Below, piece after piece: positions 34,925 through 43,809 of a stretch of 44,032 bases of DNA. Within the stretch, counting starts at the first letter, position 1. Every line of letters begins with the position of its first letter. The notes under the pieces were generated by a model. The model worked only from the letters and a program-made list of their open reading frames with translations. It was not told where the DNA came from and did no database searches. Made by a program: the position numbers and the translations under genes. The stretch lies in the NCBI RefSeq assembly GCF_001891165.1, contig NZ_LKKW01000007.1, positions 1-44,032 of the forward strand, read 5' to 3'. Source of the stretch: Streptobacillus ratti (GTDB lineage Bacteria; Fusobacteriota; Fusobacteriia; Fusobacteriales; Leptotrichiaceae).

Positions 34925-37576
34925 TTAAAAATATTCAATTATACTTTCATCAGTATATATAACTTGATTGTTTTTAGCTTCTTTTATCAATGCTAGCTTA
35001 TTATTAATTGGTAAATATTCTAAGAATATTTTATCATAATTTAAATTACTTAGTAAATTTTTTTGTAATTTTAATATATTAGGTGGTAATTCAACCTCTT
35101 TTTTTATAACATATAATTTGCCTTTTGTATAGTTTTTATCACAAAAAAATATAGCTTTTTCATATTTTAATTTAAATATAGGCATTTCTATACTATTAAA
35201 ATCAAAAATACAATTATCAATCTTATCTGAAATATCTACCCTATTTTTAAATTCAAAATAGTTTTTTAAATGAGGATTTTTAATAAAGTATTTATTCTTA
35301 GTATAGAAAATCATTTTCTTATTTTTATCAAAATAATATTTAATACCTATTGTTAAAAATAGAGAATAGAAAAATTTATCTTTTATCCTTATTTTTTCAT
35401 TTTCAATAGAGTAAGAAATATTTTCTCTTGAAATAAATACAGACTTATTCTCTTTATAATACTTAGATAATATTTCTTTAGTAACATCATTGTATTCTTG
35501 AGCACCAAGAATATAGTTTTTAATATTTCTAAATTGGACTTTATCTTGATTAGAATAATTTAATATATTATAGTTTCTTTTTATCAGTATATGTACTATT
35601 TTGTGATTTTCTCTATTTTCAATGTTTTCAATTTTAATATCAAAATTAAAACCATAAAAATCACTTAAATTACATAATAAAGTAGATACATTTGAATCAA
35701 GTTTTGAAATAGATTTTTGACCTGACATAATAGAATATGAATTAAAACTTCTTTTAAGATATATTTTATCAAGTTCAATATCATCTAAATCTATAGTTGT
35801 GTAAAATACTGATTTCATAGGAAAAGAAGTATTATACATAGAATGATAATATTGGAATCTATCATCTTTTAATTTAGATTGTTTCATATCTTCTATCATT
35901 ATACTAGGATAAAATCTATCTTTATATTCATTAGTTTCAAGTTTAAATACTACATCATAAAATATATGATTTTTTCTTAATTCTTTTAAATTATCTCCTC
36001 CATTAAACCAAATTGCATTTTTAACAGAAAATCCTTTTTGATCCATATCAAATTTTAAGTGTTGCTCATTACTTCCCACTGTTTTTGGGTTATGTATTAT
36101 GCAATTTTCAGTCATTAGAAGAGGAGTAGGATTACCAAATCCAAATGGTTTTAATAAATTTAAACTTTGTATAAATTCATAGCTAATTTTTTGAGCAGGA
36201 ATTTTCATATCTATTTTAATATTTTTAGTTAGTTTAATATTTTCTAATTGTTCTTTTGCATACTGTTCTATTTTTTCTTTAAAAATATTTAGATTTTCAA
36301 GTTTAATTGTAAATCCTGCTGCATTAGCATGACCACCAAATTTAATAAGAAGATTAGAAACGGATGATAAGGCTCTTGTAATATTAAATCCATCAACAGA
36401 TCTACAAGAGGCTACAGCTATTCCCTCTTCTAAATTTTCTTCCATAATTATACATGGCTTATAATATGTTTCAAGAACTTTTGATGCCACTATTCCAATA
36501 ATACCATGATGATAATTAGGAGAATGTGATATTAATATATATTTATCACTTAAATCCTTATTTTTCATTTCATCTAATACATTTTCAATAATTTCATCTT
36601 GTATTTTTCTTCTATCAAGATTATTTGAAATTAGATTATCTGCAAGTACATTTATTTCATTTTGATTATTACTGATTAATAATTTTACTCCTAGTTTTGC
36701 ATCAGATAATCTACCAGCTGCATTAAATATAGGGGCGATTTTAAATGATATATCTCCTGTAGTAAGGTCCTTATCTTTTAATTCTAACTTATTTAGTATA
36801 GTTTTTAAACCAAGATTAGAACTATTTTTAAGTCTTTCTAAACCATATTTTACTATAATCCTATTTTCTTTTATTATAGGCATAATATCAGCTATAGTTC
36901 CAAGAGAAGCTATATCTAAATATGTATAAATTTCATCTTTCATATTAAGTCTTCTAAAAAGTTCATATGCTAAAAGAAATGCAACACCTACTCCAGCAAT
37001 ATTTGGAAATGAATATTCATTATCTAATCTTTTGGGATTAATACAAGCTAAGGCTCTTGGAAGTTTTTTATCACTAGGTAAATCATGATGGTCTGTTATT
37101 ATGACTTGCATAGATAGTGAATTAATAAATTCAACATCATGATAAGAACTAATACCACAATCTACTGTTATAATAAGGTCTGTACCTTTATCTTTAATTT
37201 CTTGTATTGCCTCTTTATTTAAACCATAACCCTCATTTCTTAGGGGGATATAGTAGTCTACATTTTTTGCTCCAATTTTTTTAAATGCTAAATACAAAAG
37301 AGATGTAGAGGTAATACCATCTACATCATAATCACCATATATACATATATTTTTATTTTCTTTTATAGCATCTAATATATATGAAACAGCTAATCCTAAG
37401 TCCTTTAGTCTTAAAGGATCCTCAAGATTTTCAAGACTTGGATTAATAAAATTAACTACATCTTTTTCATCAACTATACCTCTGTTTGCTAATATATTAA
37501 GTATATTATTATCTATAGGTAAATCAAAGTTAGTTAATTTAGACTTAGTTTCAGAAAGTATCCATTTAGTTTGCAT
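34925..37576 (-). CDS. recJ: Single-stranded-DNA-specific exonuclease RecJ
   Basis: This 883-residue 5'-3' exonuclease acts in recombination and mismatch repair. The DHH domain has GDYDVDG at 81-87, TVDCGIS at 138-143 and DHH at 162-164. The DHHA1 domain has GGHANAAGF at 414-422, followed by an OB-type region. All metal-binding motifs are present. Compared with E. coli RecJ (577) it has a C-terminal extension of roughly 300 residues, rich in Lys/Asn/Phe/Tyr and without recognisable motifs; long C-terminal parts also occur in B. subtilis RecJ (about 786). GGAG precedes the ATG, which is eight bases after the DUF3298-like gene. Confidence 0.93.
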   Translation of the reverse strand: MQTKWILSETKSKLTNFDLPIDNNILNILANRGIVDEKDVVNFINPSLENLEDPLRLKDLGLAVSYILDAIKENKNICIYGDYDVDGITSTSLLYLAFKKIGAKNVDYYIPLRNEGYGLNKEAIQEIKDKGTDLIITVDCGISSYHDVEFINSLSMQVIITDHHDLPSDKKLPRALACINPKRLDNEYSFPNIAGVGVAFLLAYELFRRLNMKDEIYTYLDIASLGTIADIMPIIKENRIIVKYGLERLKNSSNLGLKTILNKLELKDKDLTTGDISFKIAPIFNAAGRLSDAKLGVKLLISNNQNEINVLADNLISNNLDRRKIQDEIIENVLDEMKNKDLSDKYILISHSPNYHHGIIGIVASKVLETYYKPCIIMEENLEEGIAVASCRSVDGFNITRALSSVSNLLIKFGGHANAAGFTIKLENLNIFKEKIEQYAKEQLENIKLTKNIKIDMKIPAQKISYEFIQSLNLLKPFGFGNPTPLLMTENCIIHNPKTVGSNEQHLKFDMDQKGFSVKNAIWFNGGDNLKELRKNHIFYDVVFKLETNEYKDRFYPSIMIEDMKQSKLKDDRFQYYHSMYNTSFPMKSVFYTTIDLDDIELDKIYLKRSFNSYSIMSGQKSISKLDSNVSTLLCNLSDFYGFNFDIKIENIENRENHKIVHILIKRNYNILNYSNQDKVQFRNIKNYILGAQEYNDVTKEILSKYYKENKSVFISRENISYSIENEKIRIKDKFFYSLFLTIGIKYYFDKNKKMIFYTKNKYFIKNPHLKNYFEFKNRVDISDKIDNCIFDFNSIEMPIFKLKYEKAIFFCDKNYTKGKLYVIKKEVELPPNILKLQKNLLSNLNYDKIFLEYLPINNKLALIKEAKNNQVIYTDESIIEYF

Positions 37577-37584
37577 AAATACTC

Positions 37585-38211
37585 CTATTTAAGTAATTGT
37601 TGTATTGATGGTAATAAAAATGGAATAAATAGTACACCATCAAATGAATCAGTTGCTTTTCCTTTATTAAATATTAATGTAATTGAATCTTCTTCTAAGT
37701 AAAATGAACTTACAGAATCCCAATCTGCATATTTTTTATTTACTTTCATTCCAAAAGCTCTTATTTTATCATTTAATGTTGGTCTTAATATATCCTTATA
37801 TTGATCAACGAAAATATCAGATAATTTTAATTCTTTACCAGTATTACTATCAAATACCATACCTCTGTATGAATTTTCTACACTACTATTATCAGGATTT
37901 GTTTTAGATGAAATAATTACTATAGACATAAATTTTGAATTATTTGCAGCTAAAAATACATTAGCTTTAGTATTTTCATCTTTAATTAAATCATTTATAG
38001 TTTTTTCTATTTTAGCATTTATTTTATCTGAAATTTTAGTTTCTTTAGCAGTAAATTTTAATATTCCAAATTTTTCATTTGTTTCTTGAGTTATAGTTAA
38101 TAATGGTTCACTTCCGTATGAATAACCATTAAAAGTAAAACTAGCGTTAGCAATAGTTGAAAATCCAAGTGCTAGAACACTAATTATGAATAATTTTTTT
38201 ATTGATTTCAT
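37585..38211 (-). CDS. Secreted DUF3298/RsiV-like protein
   Basis: This 208-residue exported protein has a signal peptide at about residues 1-23 (ending STIANA-SF). The mature part resembles DUF3298-type domains seen in RsiV-like and PdaC-like proteins. FNSDxxTGKELKLSDIF-like wording is visible as RGMVFDSNTGKELKLSDIF, followed by a strand-rich segment where a lysozyme-binding or protein-binding fold would be (YADWDSVSSFYLEEDSITLIFNKG). There is no lipobox or C-terminal anchor, so it is probably periplasmic. It is the first gene of the recJ-flavodoxin unit. The family call is by eye and the function is unknown. Confidence 0.65.
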   Translation of the reverse strand: MKSIKKLFIISVLALGFSTIANASFTFNGYSYGSEPLLTITQETNEKFGILKFTAKETKISDKINAKIEKTINDLIKDENTKANVFLAANNSKFMSIVIISSKTNPDNSSVENSYRGMVFDSNTGKELKLSDIFVDQYKDILRPTLNDKIRAFGMKVNKKYADWDSVSSFYLEEDSITLIFNKGKATDSFDGVLFIPFLLPSIQQLLK

Positions 38212-38240
38212 CTTTACACCTCTTCGTTTGATATATATTA

Positions 38241-38269
38241 AGTATATACTAAATTATGAAAAAAATCAA
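38241..38269 (-). promoter_or_regulatory. Predicted promoter of the DUF3298-recJ-flavodoxin unit
   Basis: On the minus strand TTGATT (38269-38264), a 17-base spacer and TATACT (38246-38241) lie about 30 bases before the start codon. Confidence 0.75.
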
Positions 38270-38326
38270 CAGAACTAAGTGTTATAAAAGAATTGTAAAA
38301 TGATATTATATAACAGGTAAAATCAA

Positions 38327-38356
38327 GAAAATAAAAATAGCTCTAAAAGAGCTATT
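38327..38356 (-). terminator. Terminator of the hydrolase-murE-potD unit
   Basis: AATAGCTC and GAGCTATT (38336-38343, 38349-38356) form an eight-base-pair stem with a five-base loop. On the minus strand it is followed by TTTTATTTTC. The stem overlaps the potD stop codon. Confidence 0.82.
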
Positions 38357-39407
38357 ATTTTCCACTTGATTTAATTTCTGTCCATATTTTATCGTGTAAT
38401 TCCTTAGTTTCATCATCTAAAGCACTAGGTAATTTAGATTTATTAACTATTTCTTCAGCAGAAATTATTGGTTTAATTTCAGAGTTTTCTTCTACACCTT
38501 TAATTATACTTGGATTTCTTAATACTTTTAACACTTCTATGAAGTTTTCAGGTCTGTATAAAAATTCAAGGAATTTATAAGCATTATCTTTATGTTTAGA
38601 ATTTGCAGGTATAGCCATTGAATCTATATACATCATAGCACCCTCTGGTATAAAGTAAGTAAATTTATTTTCTTCTTCTTTTTCAATTTCATAAAATACA
38701 TCTGGATAACCATGAACTATAGAAAATTCTCCACTTGCTATTCCTTTACCAGCAGCATTAGAATCAAATTTAGCTAAATTTTCTGCCCAAGAAAGTATTT
38801 TTTCTTTTGCTTCTTTTAATTGATTAATATCTTTTGAATCAGATGAATAACCTAAGTATTGTAAAGCAAGACCTATCACTTCACGTCCATCATCTAACAT
38901 AGTCATACGACCTTTAAATTCTTTATTTAAAAATATATCAGGAGTTTTAACAAAATCACTACCAACAATCTCATTATTTACTGTTATTCCTGTTGCCATG
39001 AATGAATAAGGAATAGAATAATTTAATCCCTCATCATATATTTTAGAAATTTCCATTAAGTTTAGTTTTTCATTCATGTTTTCAAAAGTTTGCCCTAATT
39101 TAGACTTGTCTAATTTTTCTAATAATCCTGATTGTATCATAATAGGTATATAGTCAGTTGATGGTGAAACTATATCGTAATTTCCATCGCCACTCCCTAT
39201 CATTAATTTAGCTATCATAGTATCATTATTATCATAGTAACTAAGATTAACTTTAATTCCTGTTTCTTTTTCAAAATCCTCTATAATTTTATCAGGAACA
39301 AAATATGTCCAAGTATAAATGTTTAAAACATTTTCATCGCTTTCATTATTTCCAAAGCAACTTAATAACATAATAAAAGTAAAAATTGTAAATAGTATTT
39401 TTTTCAA
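38355..39407 (-). CDS. potD: PotD-like polyamine-binding lipoprotein
   Basis: This 350-residue extracytoplasmic solute-binding protein of the spermidine/putrescine ABC system has a lipoprotein signal with lipobox LLSC (Cys17). The mature part begins LNIYTWTYFVPDKIIEDFEKETG, characteristic of PotD/PotF. Further family blocks are YDIVSPSTDYI, PYSFMATGITVN and DSMAIPANSKHKDNAYKFLEFLYRPEN. The start is TTG, eight bases after GGAGG, which is encoded inside the last murE codons, and the start lies one base after the murE stop. No potA, potB or potC gene lies beside it, so either they are elsewhere or it serves another importer. Exact ligand is inferred. Confidence 0.88.
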   Translation of the reverse strand: MKKILFTIFTFIMLLSCFGNNESDENVLNIYTWTYFVPDKIIEDFEKETGIKVNLSYYDNNDTMIAKLMIGSGDGNYDIVSPSTDYIPIMIQSGLLEKLDKSKLGQTFENMNEKLNLMEISKIYDEGLNYSIPYSFMATGITVNNEIVGSDFVKTPDIFLNKEFKGRMTMLDDGREVIGLALQYLGYSSDSKDINQLKEAKEKILSWAENLAKFDSNAAGKGIASGEFSIVHGYPDVFYEIEKEEENKFTYFIPEGAMMYIDSMAIPANSKHKDNAYKFLEFLYRPENFIEVLKVLRNPSIIKGVEENSEIKPIISAEEIVNKSKLPSALDDETKELHDKIWTEIKSSGK

Positions 39408-39408
39408 T

Positions 39409-40839
39409 TTATCTACCTCCTAAATATTTTCTAGCCATTTCTCTGTCATCGAAATGTATTTTTTCTCTACCTATAATTTGGTAATCTTCATGACCTTTTC
39501 CAGCAATCAGTAGTATATCATTTTTTTGTAGGTTTTGTATAGAGGTTTTAATTGCAATTTCTCTATCACAAATTTTAAAGTATGGAATAGAAGAATCCAT
39601 GCCTTTTTCTACATCATTTAATATCATTTCTGGATTTTCAGTTCTTGGATTGTCTGAAGTTAAATATATTAAATCACTGTATTCACAAGCAGCTTTAGCC
39701 ATTTTTGATCTTTTAGTTTTATCTCTATCTCCACCTGCACCAAATAGGGTTATAAGCCTATTTTTTTTCATTACTGAAAGTGTTTTTAATATATTTGTTA
39801 ATCCATCTGCTGTATGTGCATAATCTACTACAACCATAACATCTTTATCATTGTCAATTATTTCAAATCTTCCGGCTATAGATTTTATTTCTTGAATTGA
39901 TTTAATAATGTCATCTAAACTTATCCCCAAGTTATATGCCGATAGTATAGCTCCTAAAAGATTTTGTAAATTATACTCTCCCATTAATTTTGTTGTAAAA
40001 ATATACTCTTTGTTATCCTTAGATATTTTTACTTTCATTCCTTTTAATGTATATTCTAATACTTCTCCATTAATTGTTGCATTTTCTTTTAATGAAAAAG
40101 AATCAGAAATATTTAATAAACGTTTGCAATATTCATTATCTTTGTTTATTATAAGCCGTGCATTAGCTTTTAAATGATTAACTATAGAAGCTTTTGCCTC
40201 AAAATATTTTTCTAAAGTTTCATGGAAGTCAAGATGATCTTGAGTTAAATTAGTAAAAATTGCACTATCAAATTCTAACATCTTAACTCTACCTTGGCAT
40301 AATGCGTGAGAACTTACTTCCATTAAAAAATATTCTACATTTTTATCTACTGCTTCTTTCATTAATTTTATTAAGTCTAAAGATTCAGGAGTAGTGTTTT
40401 TTGCTTCGTATTCAGTATCAAGCACCCTATAACCTGTAGTCCCTATTCTTGCAGAATTTTTGAATATAGATTCTAAAATGTAAGTTGTTGTTGTTTTACC
40501 ATTTGTACCTGTAACAGCTATAATTTTCAATTTATTTTGAGGGTGATTATAAAAATTACTTGAAATATATCCAAGATTATCTCTTAAATTTTTAACTAAA
40601 ACCACTGTAATATCTTTAGGATAAGGATAATCTTCTCTTTCTGCTATTATCATTTTAGCACCATTTTCAATGGCTGATGGTATGTAGTTATGTCCATCTA
40701 CAACATTACCAATTAACGCAATAAATATATCTCCCTCTTTAATTTCTTTAGAATTATATGACATATCTTTAAAATTATCTTCTTCAACTAATGTAAGCAC
40801 CCTATAATCTACATTTTTAAATAATTTTTGTAGGTTCAT
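39409..40839 (-). CDS. murE: UDP-N-acetylmuramyl-tripeptide synthetase MurE
   Basis: This 476-residue cytoplasmic ligase adds the third amino acid of the peptidoglycan stem peptide. ATP-binding GTNGKTTTT is at 111-119, TTPESLDL recognises the substrate, and the central domain contains EVSSHAL and the TNLTQDHLDFH block. DNPR at 396-399 is the signature of enzymes that add meso-diaminopimelate, or its lanthionine analogue in Fusobacterium, rather than lysine. The ATG is two bases after the hydrolase stop, with GGAGG inside the hydrolase 3' end. Confidence 0.95.
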   Translation of the reverse strand: MNLQKLFKNVDYRVLTLVEEDNFKDMSYNSKEIKEGDIFIALIGNVVDGHNYIPSAIENGAKMIIAEREDYPYPKDITVVLVKNLRDNLGYISSNFYNHPQNKLKIIAVTGTNGKTTTTYILESIFKNSARIGTTGYRVLDTEYEAKNTTPESLDLIKLMKEAVDKNVEYFLMEVSSHALCQGRVKMLEFDSAIFTNLTQDHLDFHETLEKYFEAKASIVNHLKANARLIINKDNEYCKRLLNISDSFSLKENATINGEVLEYTLKGMKVKISKDNKEYIFTTKLMGEYNLQNLLGAILSAYNLGISLDDIIKSIQEIKSIAGRFEIIDNDKDVMVVVDYAHTADGLTNILKTLSVMKKNRLITLFGAGGDRDKTKRSKMAKAACEYSDLIYLTSDNPRTENPEMILNDVEKGMDSSIPYFKICDREIAIKTSIQNLQKNDILLIAGKGHEDYQIIGREKIHFDDREMARKYLGGR

Positions 40840-40841
40840 TA

Positions 40842-41795
40842 TTATTTTCCTCCAAGTCTTTTTTCATCAAGGAAATCAAATATTGATTTTATAGATGTTG
40901 TAGCTTCACTTGATCTTAATAAGTGATAAACGTGGTAAAGCCCATCTACAGTAACAAACCTATTTTCTATATTTTCGCTATCAAGTTTTTCTTTAACTAT
41001 TTTAGAATCATCATATAATAGTTCGCCATTATTAACTTCTATATAAGTAGGTGGGAATCCGTTGAAATCTCCAAAAACTGGTGAAATATATGGATGTTTT
41101 TTATCCTTCTCATATTTAAAGTATTCATTATCTTTAAGAAGTTTAGAAAGATCATAATTTTCAACAGAAGAACCTATTAAAAGATCTGTCTTAACATTTG
41201 TTTTTCTACTTTCTAAAGTATTTGATATATCTAAAAATGGAGATAAAAGAACTACTGCATCAGGTAATCTTCTTTTCTCATCTCTTCTTTTTAATAATGT
41301 AGAAACTATTAGGTTTCCACCAGCAGAATCTCCAAAAGTATATACATTTTTGTAATTTTCAAATGCATATTCTAAACCATTATCATAATCATCATGTCCA
41401 CTAGGATAGAAACTATATGGAAGTTGTCTGTAATCAACGAAAATAATATCATAATTATCATTAATATTTAGCATAAATTCTGCAAGATTTCTATAAATAT
41501 TAGATAGAGGATAAATAAATGCACCTCCATGGGCATAATAAATTACTGAATCATTTTTCTTTTCAGTTTTTTTAATCAACTCTAATTTTACATTTCCGTT
41601 ATATAATATAGTTTCATGAGTTATGTCAGATTTATGTTTCCAAGGCAATTCATAATAAGCTCCAGTTCTACCTATTTTTAAAAATGTTTCTTTTTCTCCT
41701 CTATATATGAAATTGGTAGTTTTTAAAAGTGTGGTAGTTATTGATGAACAACTAACAATTGCTAAAGTAGAAAAAATAAAAATAATTTTTTTCAT
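40842..41795 (-). CDS. Lipoprotein alpha/beta hydrolase (hormone-sensitive lipase family)
   Basis: This 317-residue secreted lipoprotein has a signal peptide with lipobox IVSC (Cys16). HGGAF near 89-93 is the oxyanion motif, GDSAGG at 155-160 carries the predicted nucleophile Ser157, and the acid/His pair is probably in LLYDDS (about 259-264) and GLYHVYH (about 285-291). It should hydrolyse esters or lipids at the cell surface or in the periplasm. ATG at 41795 follows AAAGGAA; an earlier in-frame ATG gives a non-signal extension and is rejected. It is the first gene of a unit with murE and potD, although no functional link is obvious. Confidence 0.88.
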   Translation of the reverse strand: MKKIIFIFSTLAIVSCSSITTTLLKTTNFIYRGEKETFLKIGRTGAYYELPWKHKSDITHETILYNGNVKLELIKKTEKKNDSVIYYAHGGAFIYPLSNIYRNLAEFMLNINDNYDIIFVDYRQLPYSFYPSGHDDYDNGLEYAFENYKNVYTFGDSAGGNLIVSTLLKRRDEKRRLPDAVVLLSPFLDISNTLESRKTNVKTDLLIGSSVENYDLSKLLKDNEYFKYEKDKKHPYISPVFGDFNGFPPTYIEVNNGELLYDDSKIVKEKLDSENIENRFVTVDGLYHVYHLLRSSEATTSIKSIFDFLDEKRLGGK

Positions 41796-41891
41796 ATTTA
41801 GTTCCTTTCTTGTTACATTTATATCATGTGTATTATACAATTTTTAGAACAAAAAATAAAGGTTTAATATATAATAGTGTGTAAAATAGTC

Positions 41892-41919
41892 TTGATAAAT
41901 AAAAAAAATAAGATATAAT
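41892..41919 (+). promoter_or_regulatory. Predicted promoter of the secreted nuclease gene
   Basis: TTGATA (41892-41897), a 16-base A-rich spacer and TATAAT (41914-41919) lie about 33 bases upstream of the ATG. Confidence 0.75.
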
Positions 41920-41952
41920 ATTTATAGTTAATTTAAAGGGAGATGAACATAA

Positions 41953-43749
41953 ATGAAAAGAAAATTTTTATTTTTATCGTTAGTTATGGCATTATCTGGA
42001 ATTTCAATTTCAGAAACAATTTCTCAAATACAAGGAAATGAAATGCTTTCTAAATTTCAAGATAAAGATGTAACTAAAGTTAAAGGAGTAGTAACTGCTA
42101 TTAGAAAAACTAAGTATAATAATGGTTTCTTCATGCAATCAATAAAACATGATAAAGACATGAGAACTTCTGAGGGAATTTATGTAGAAAATATTAACGG
42201 TGTTGATGTTAAAGTTGGTGATTTAGTTGTTGTTGATGGAAAAGTAAAAGAAATTTATTTAAATAAACCTGATAAAACTCAACCACCTATTACTTCTATA
42301 CAAGCTAATGTTGTAAAGGTTATGAAATCTAAACAAAAAGTTAAACCTTTAGAGCATACTGGAAAAAATATACCTATCAAAGTTCGTGATGATAATAACC
42401 CAGTGTTAAATGTAAAAACAAATGCTATGGATTATTATGAAGCACTTGAGGGAGTTTTAATAAAAATTAAAAATCCAGTTGTAACAGGAGCTAATCAAAA
42501 ATATGGAGATATTACAGTAGTTCCAAGTAAGGGAATGTATGCAGGATTAAGAAGTATTAATGGTGGAGTAGTGTATAATAATTATGAAACAGAACAAACT
42601 CAAAGAATAACTGTAAATATAACTCCATGGAATATATTTGAAAACGGTAAGTATAAAGATAATTTAAGTCCAAATCCTGGAGATGAATTTAAAGGAGATA
42701 TAGAGGGAATAGTATTTTATGAACATGGAGAATATAGATTATACCCAACATCACCTTTCCCTGGAATTTTAGATAAAAATACTAAACCTGAAAAAAATAA
42801 ATATTCATATAATGAAGAATTATTAAATGTAGTTTCATATAATATAGAAAACTTCTCACATGTAGATAATCCTGAAAGAATAGGAGAACTTGCAAATCAA
42901 GTTGCAACTATACTTCAAACACCAGATGTTTTAGGGTTAATAGAAGTTGGAGATGATGATGGCTCAAAAGGAAGTGATGTAGTATCTTCAAATGAAAATA
43001 TGGAAACACTTGTTATGGCAATAAAAGATAAAACAGGTATAGATTATGGATTCGTTAGTGTAGACCCTATTCATGGTAAAGATGGTGGTTGGCCTGAAAT
43101 GCACATACGTAATGTAATATTATATAGAAAAGATAGATTAAATGTAGTTGGATTTAATCAAGGAGATGCAATTACTGATACAGAAGTAATAAAAGATGGA
43201 GATAATGTTAGATTAACATATAATCCTGGAAGAATAGGAAATCAAGATGGAATATGGCAAGAAGTTAGAAAACCTTTAGTAGCTCAATTTGAATATAATG
43301 GTAAAAATATATTTGTAATAGCTAATCATTTAAAATCTAAGAGATCAGATGATAAAATATATGGAGTTAATCACCCGGTTATTAGAAAATCAGAAGATGT
43401 AAGAATACCGGAGGGTAAATATATTAATAATTTTGTTAAAGATATTTTAGCTAAAGATGATATGGCTACAGTAATAGTTTTAGGAGATATGAATGATTTT
43501 GAATTTTCTAAGACTACAAAAAATATTAATGGTGATGAGTTAATAGATGTAATATCACAATTACCTAAAAATGAAAGATACACTTATGTATATCAAGGTG
43601 CATCTCAAACTCTTGATAATATAATGATTAATAAGAAATATAAAGATAATGTAAATATTGATGTTATTAGGGTAAATTCAGAATTTCTAAAAGAACAAGG
43701 TTCATTTAGCGACCATGACCCTATATTCATACAATTTAAAGTTGATTAA
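41953..43749 (+). CDS. Secreted endonuclease/exonuclease/phosphatase-family nuclease
   Basis: This 598-residue exported protein probably degrades extracellular DNA or nucleotides. A signal peptide (about 1-19) is followed by an OB-fold-like region (about 25-120, VKGVVTAIRKTKYNNGFFMQ and VGDLVVVDGKVKEIY), as in ExeM/NucH-type extracellular nucleases. The catalytic domain starts near residue 290 with SYNIENF (Asn297). LIEVGD holds the metal-binding Glu near 331, ANHLKS the His, GDMND the Asp/Asn pair at 512-514, and SDHDP the final Asp-His (587-588). All motifs of the family are present. No cell-wall anchor or C-terminal barrel is seen. It is a single gene with its own promoter and terminator. 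Confidence 0.88.
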   Translation: MKRKFLFLSLVMALSGISISETISQIQGNEMLSKFQDKDVTKVKGVVTAIRKTKYNNGFFMQSIKHDKDMRTSEGIYVENINGVDVKVGDLVVVDGKVKEIYLNKPDKTQPPITSIQANVVKVMKSKQKVKPLEHTGKNIPIKVRDDNNPVLNVKTNAMDYYEALEGVLIKIKNPVVTGANQKYGDITVVPSKGMYAGLRSINGGVVYNNYETEQTQRITVNITPWNIFENGKYKDNLSPNPGDEFKGDIEGIVFYEHGEYRLYPTSPFPGILDKNTKPEKNKYSYNEELLNVVSYNIENFSHVDNPERIGELANQVATILQTPDVLGLIEVGDDDGSKGSDVVSSNENMETLVMAIKDKTGIDYGFVSVDPIHGKDGGWPEMHIRNVILYRKDRLNVVGFNQGDAITDTEVIKDGDNVRLTYNPGRIGNQDGIWQEVRKPLVAQFEYNGKNIFVIANHLKSKRSDDKIYGVNHPVIRKSEDVRIPEGKYINNFVKDILAKDDMATVIVLGDMNDFEFSKTTKNINGDELIDVISQLPKNERYTYVYQGASQTLDNIMINKKYKDNVNIDVIRVNSEFLKEQGSFSDHDPIFIQFKVD

Positions 43750-43756
43750 TAATAAG

Positions 43757-43786
43757 AATGTTCCTTAATTTAAGGAACATTTTTAT
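43757..43786 (+). terminator. Terminator of the nuclease gene
   Basis: AATGTTCCTTA (43757-43767) pairs perfectly with TAAGGAACATT (43771-43781) around a three-base loop, followed by TTTATATTTT. It lies directly after the stop codon and may also serve the convergent gene. Confidence 0.85.
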
Positions 43787-43809
43787 ATTTTAGCTAGTGT
43801 GAAAAAAGT

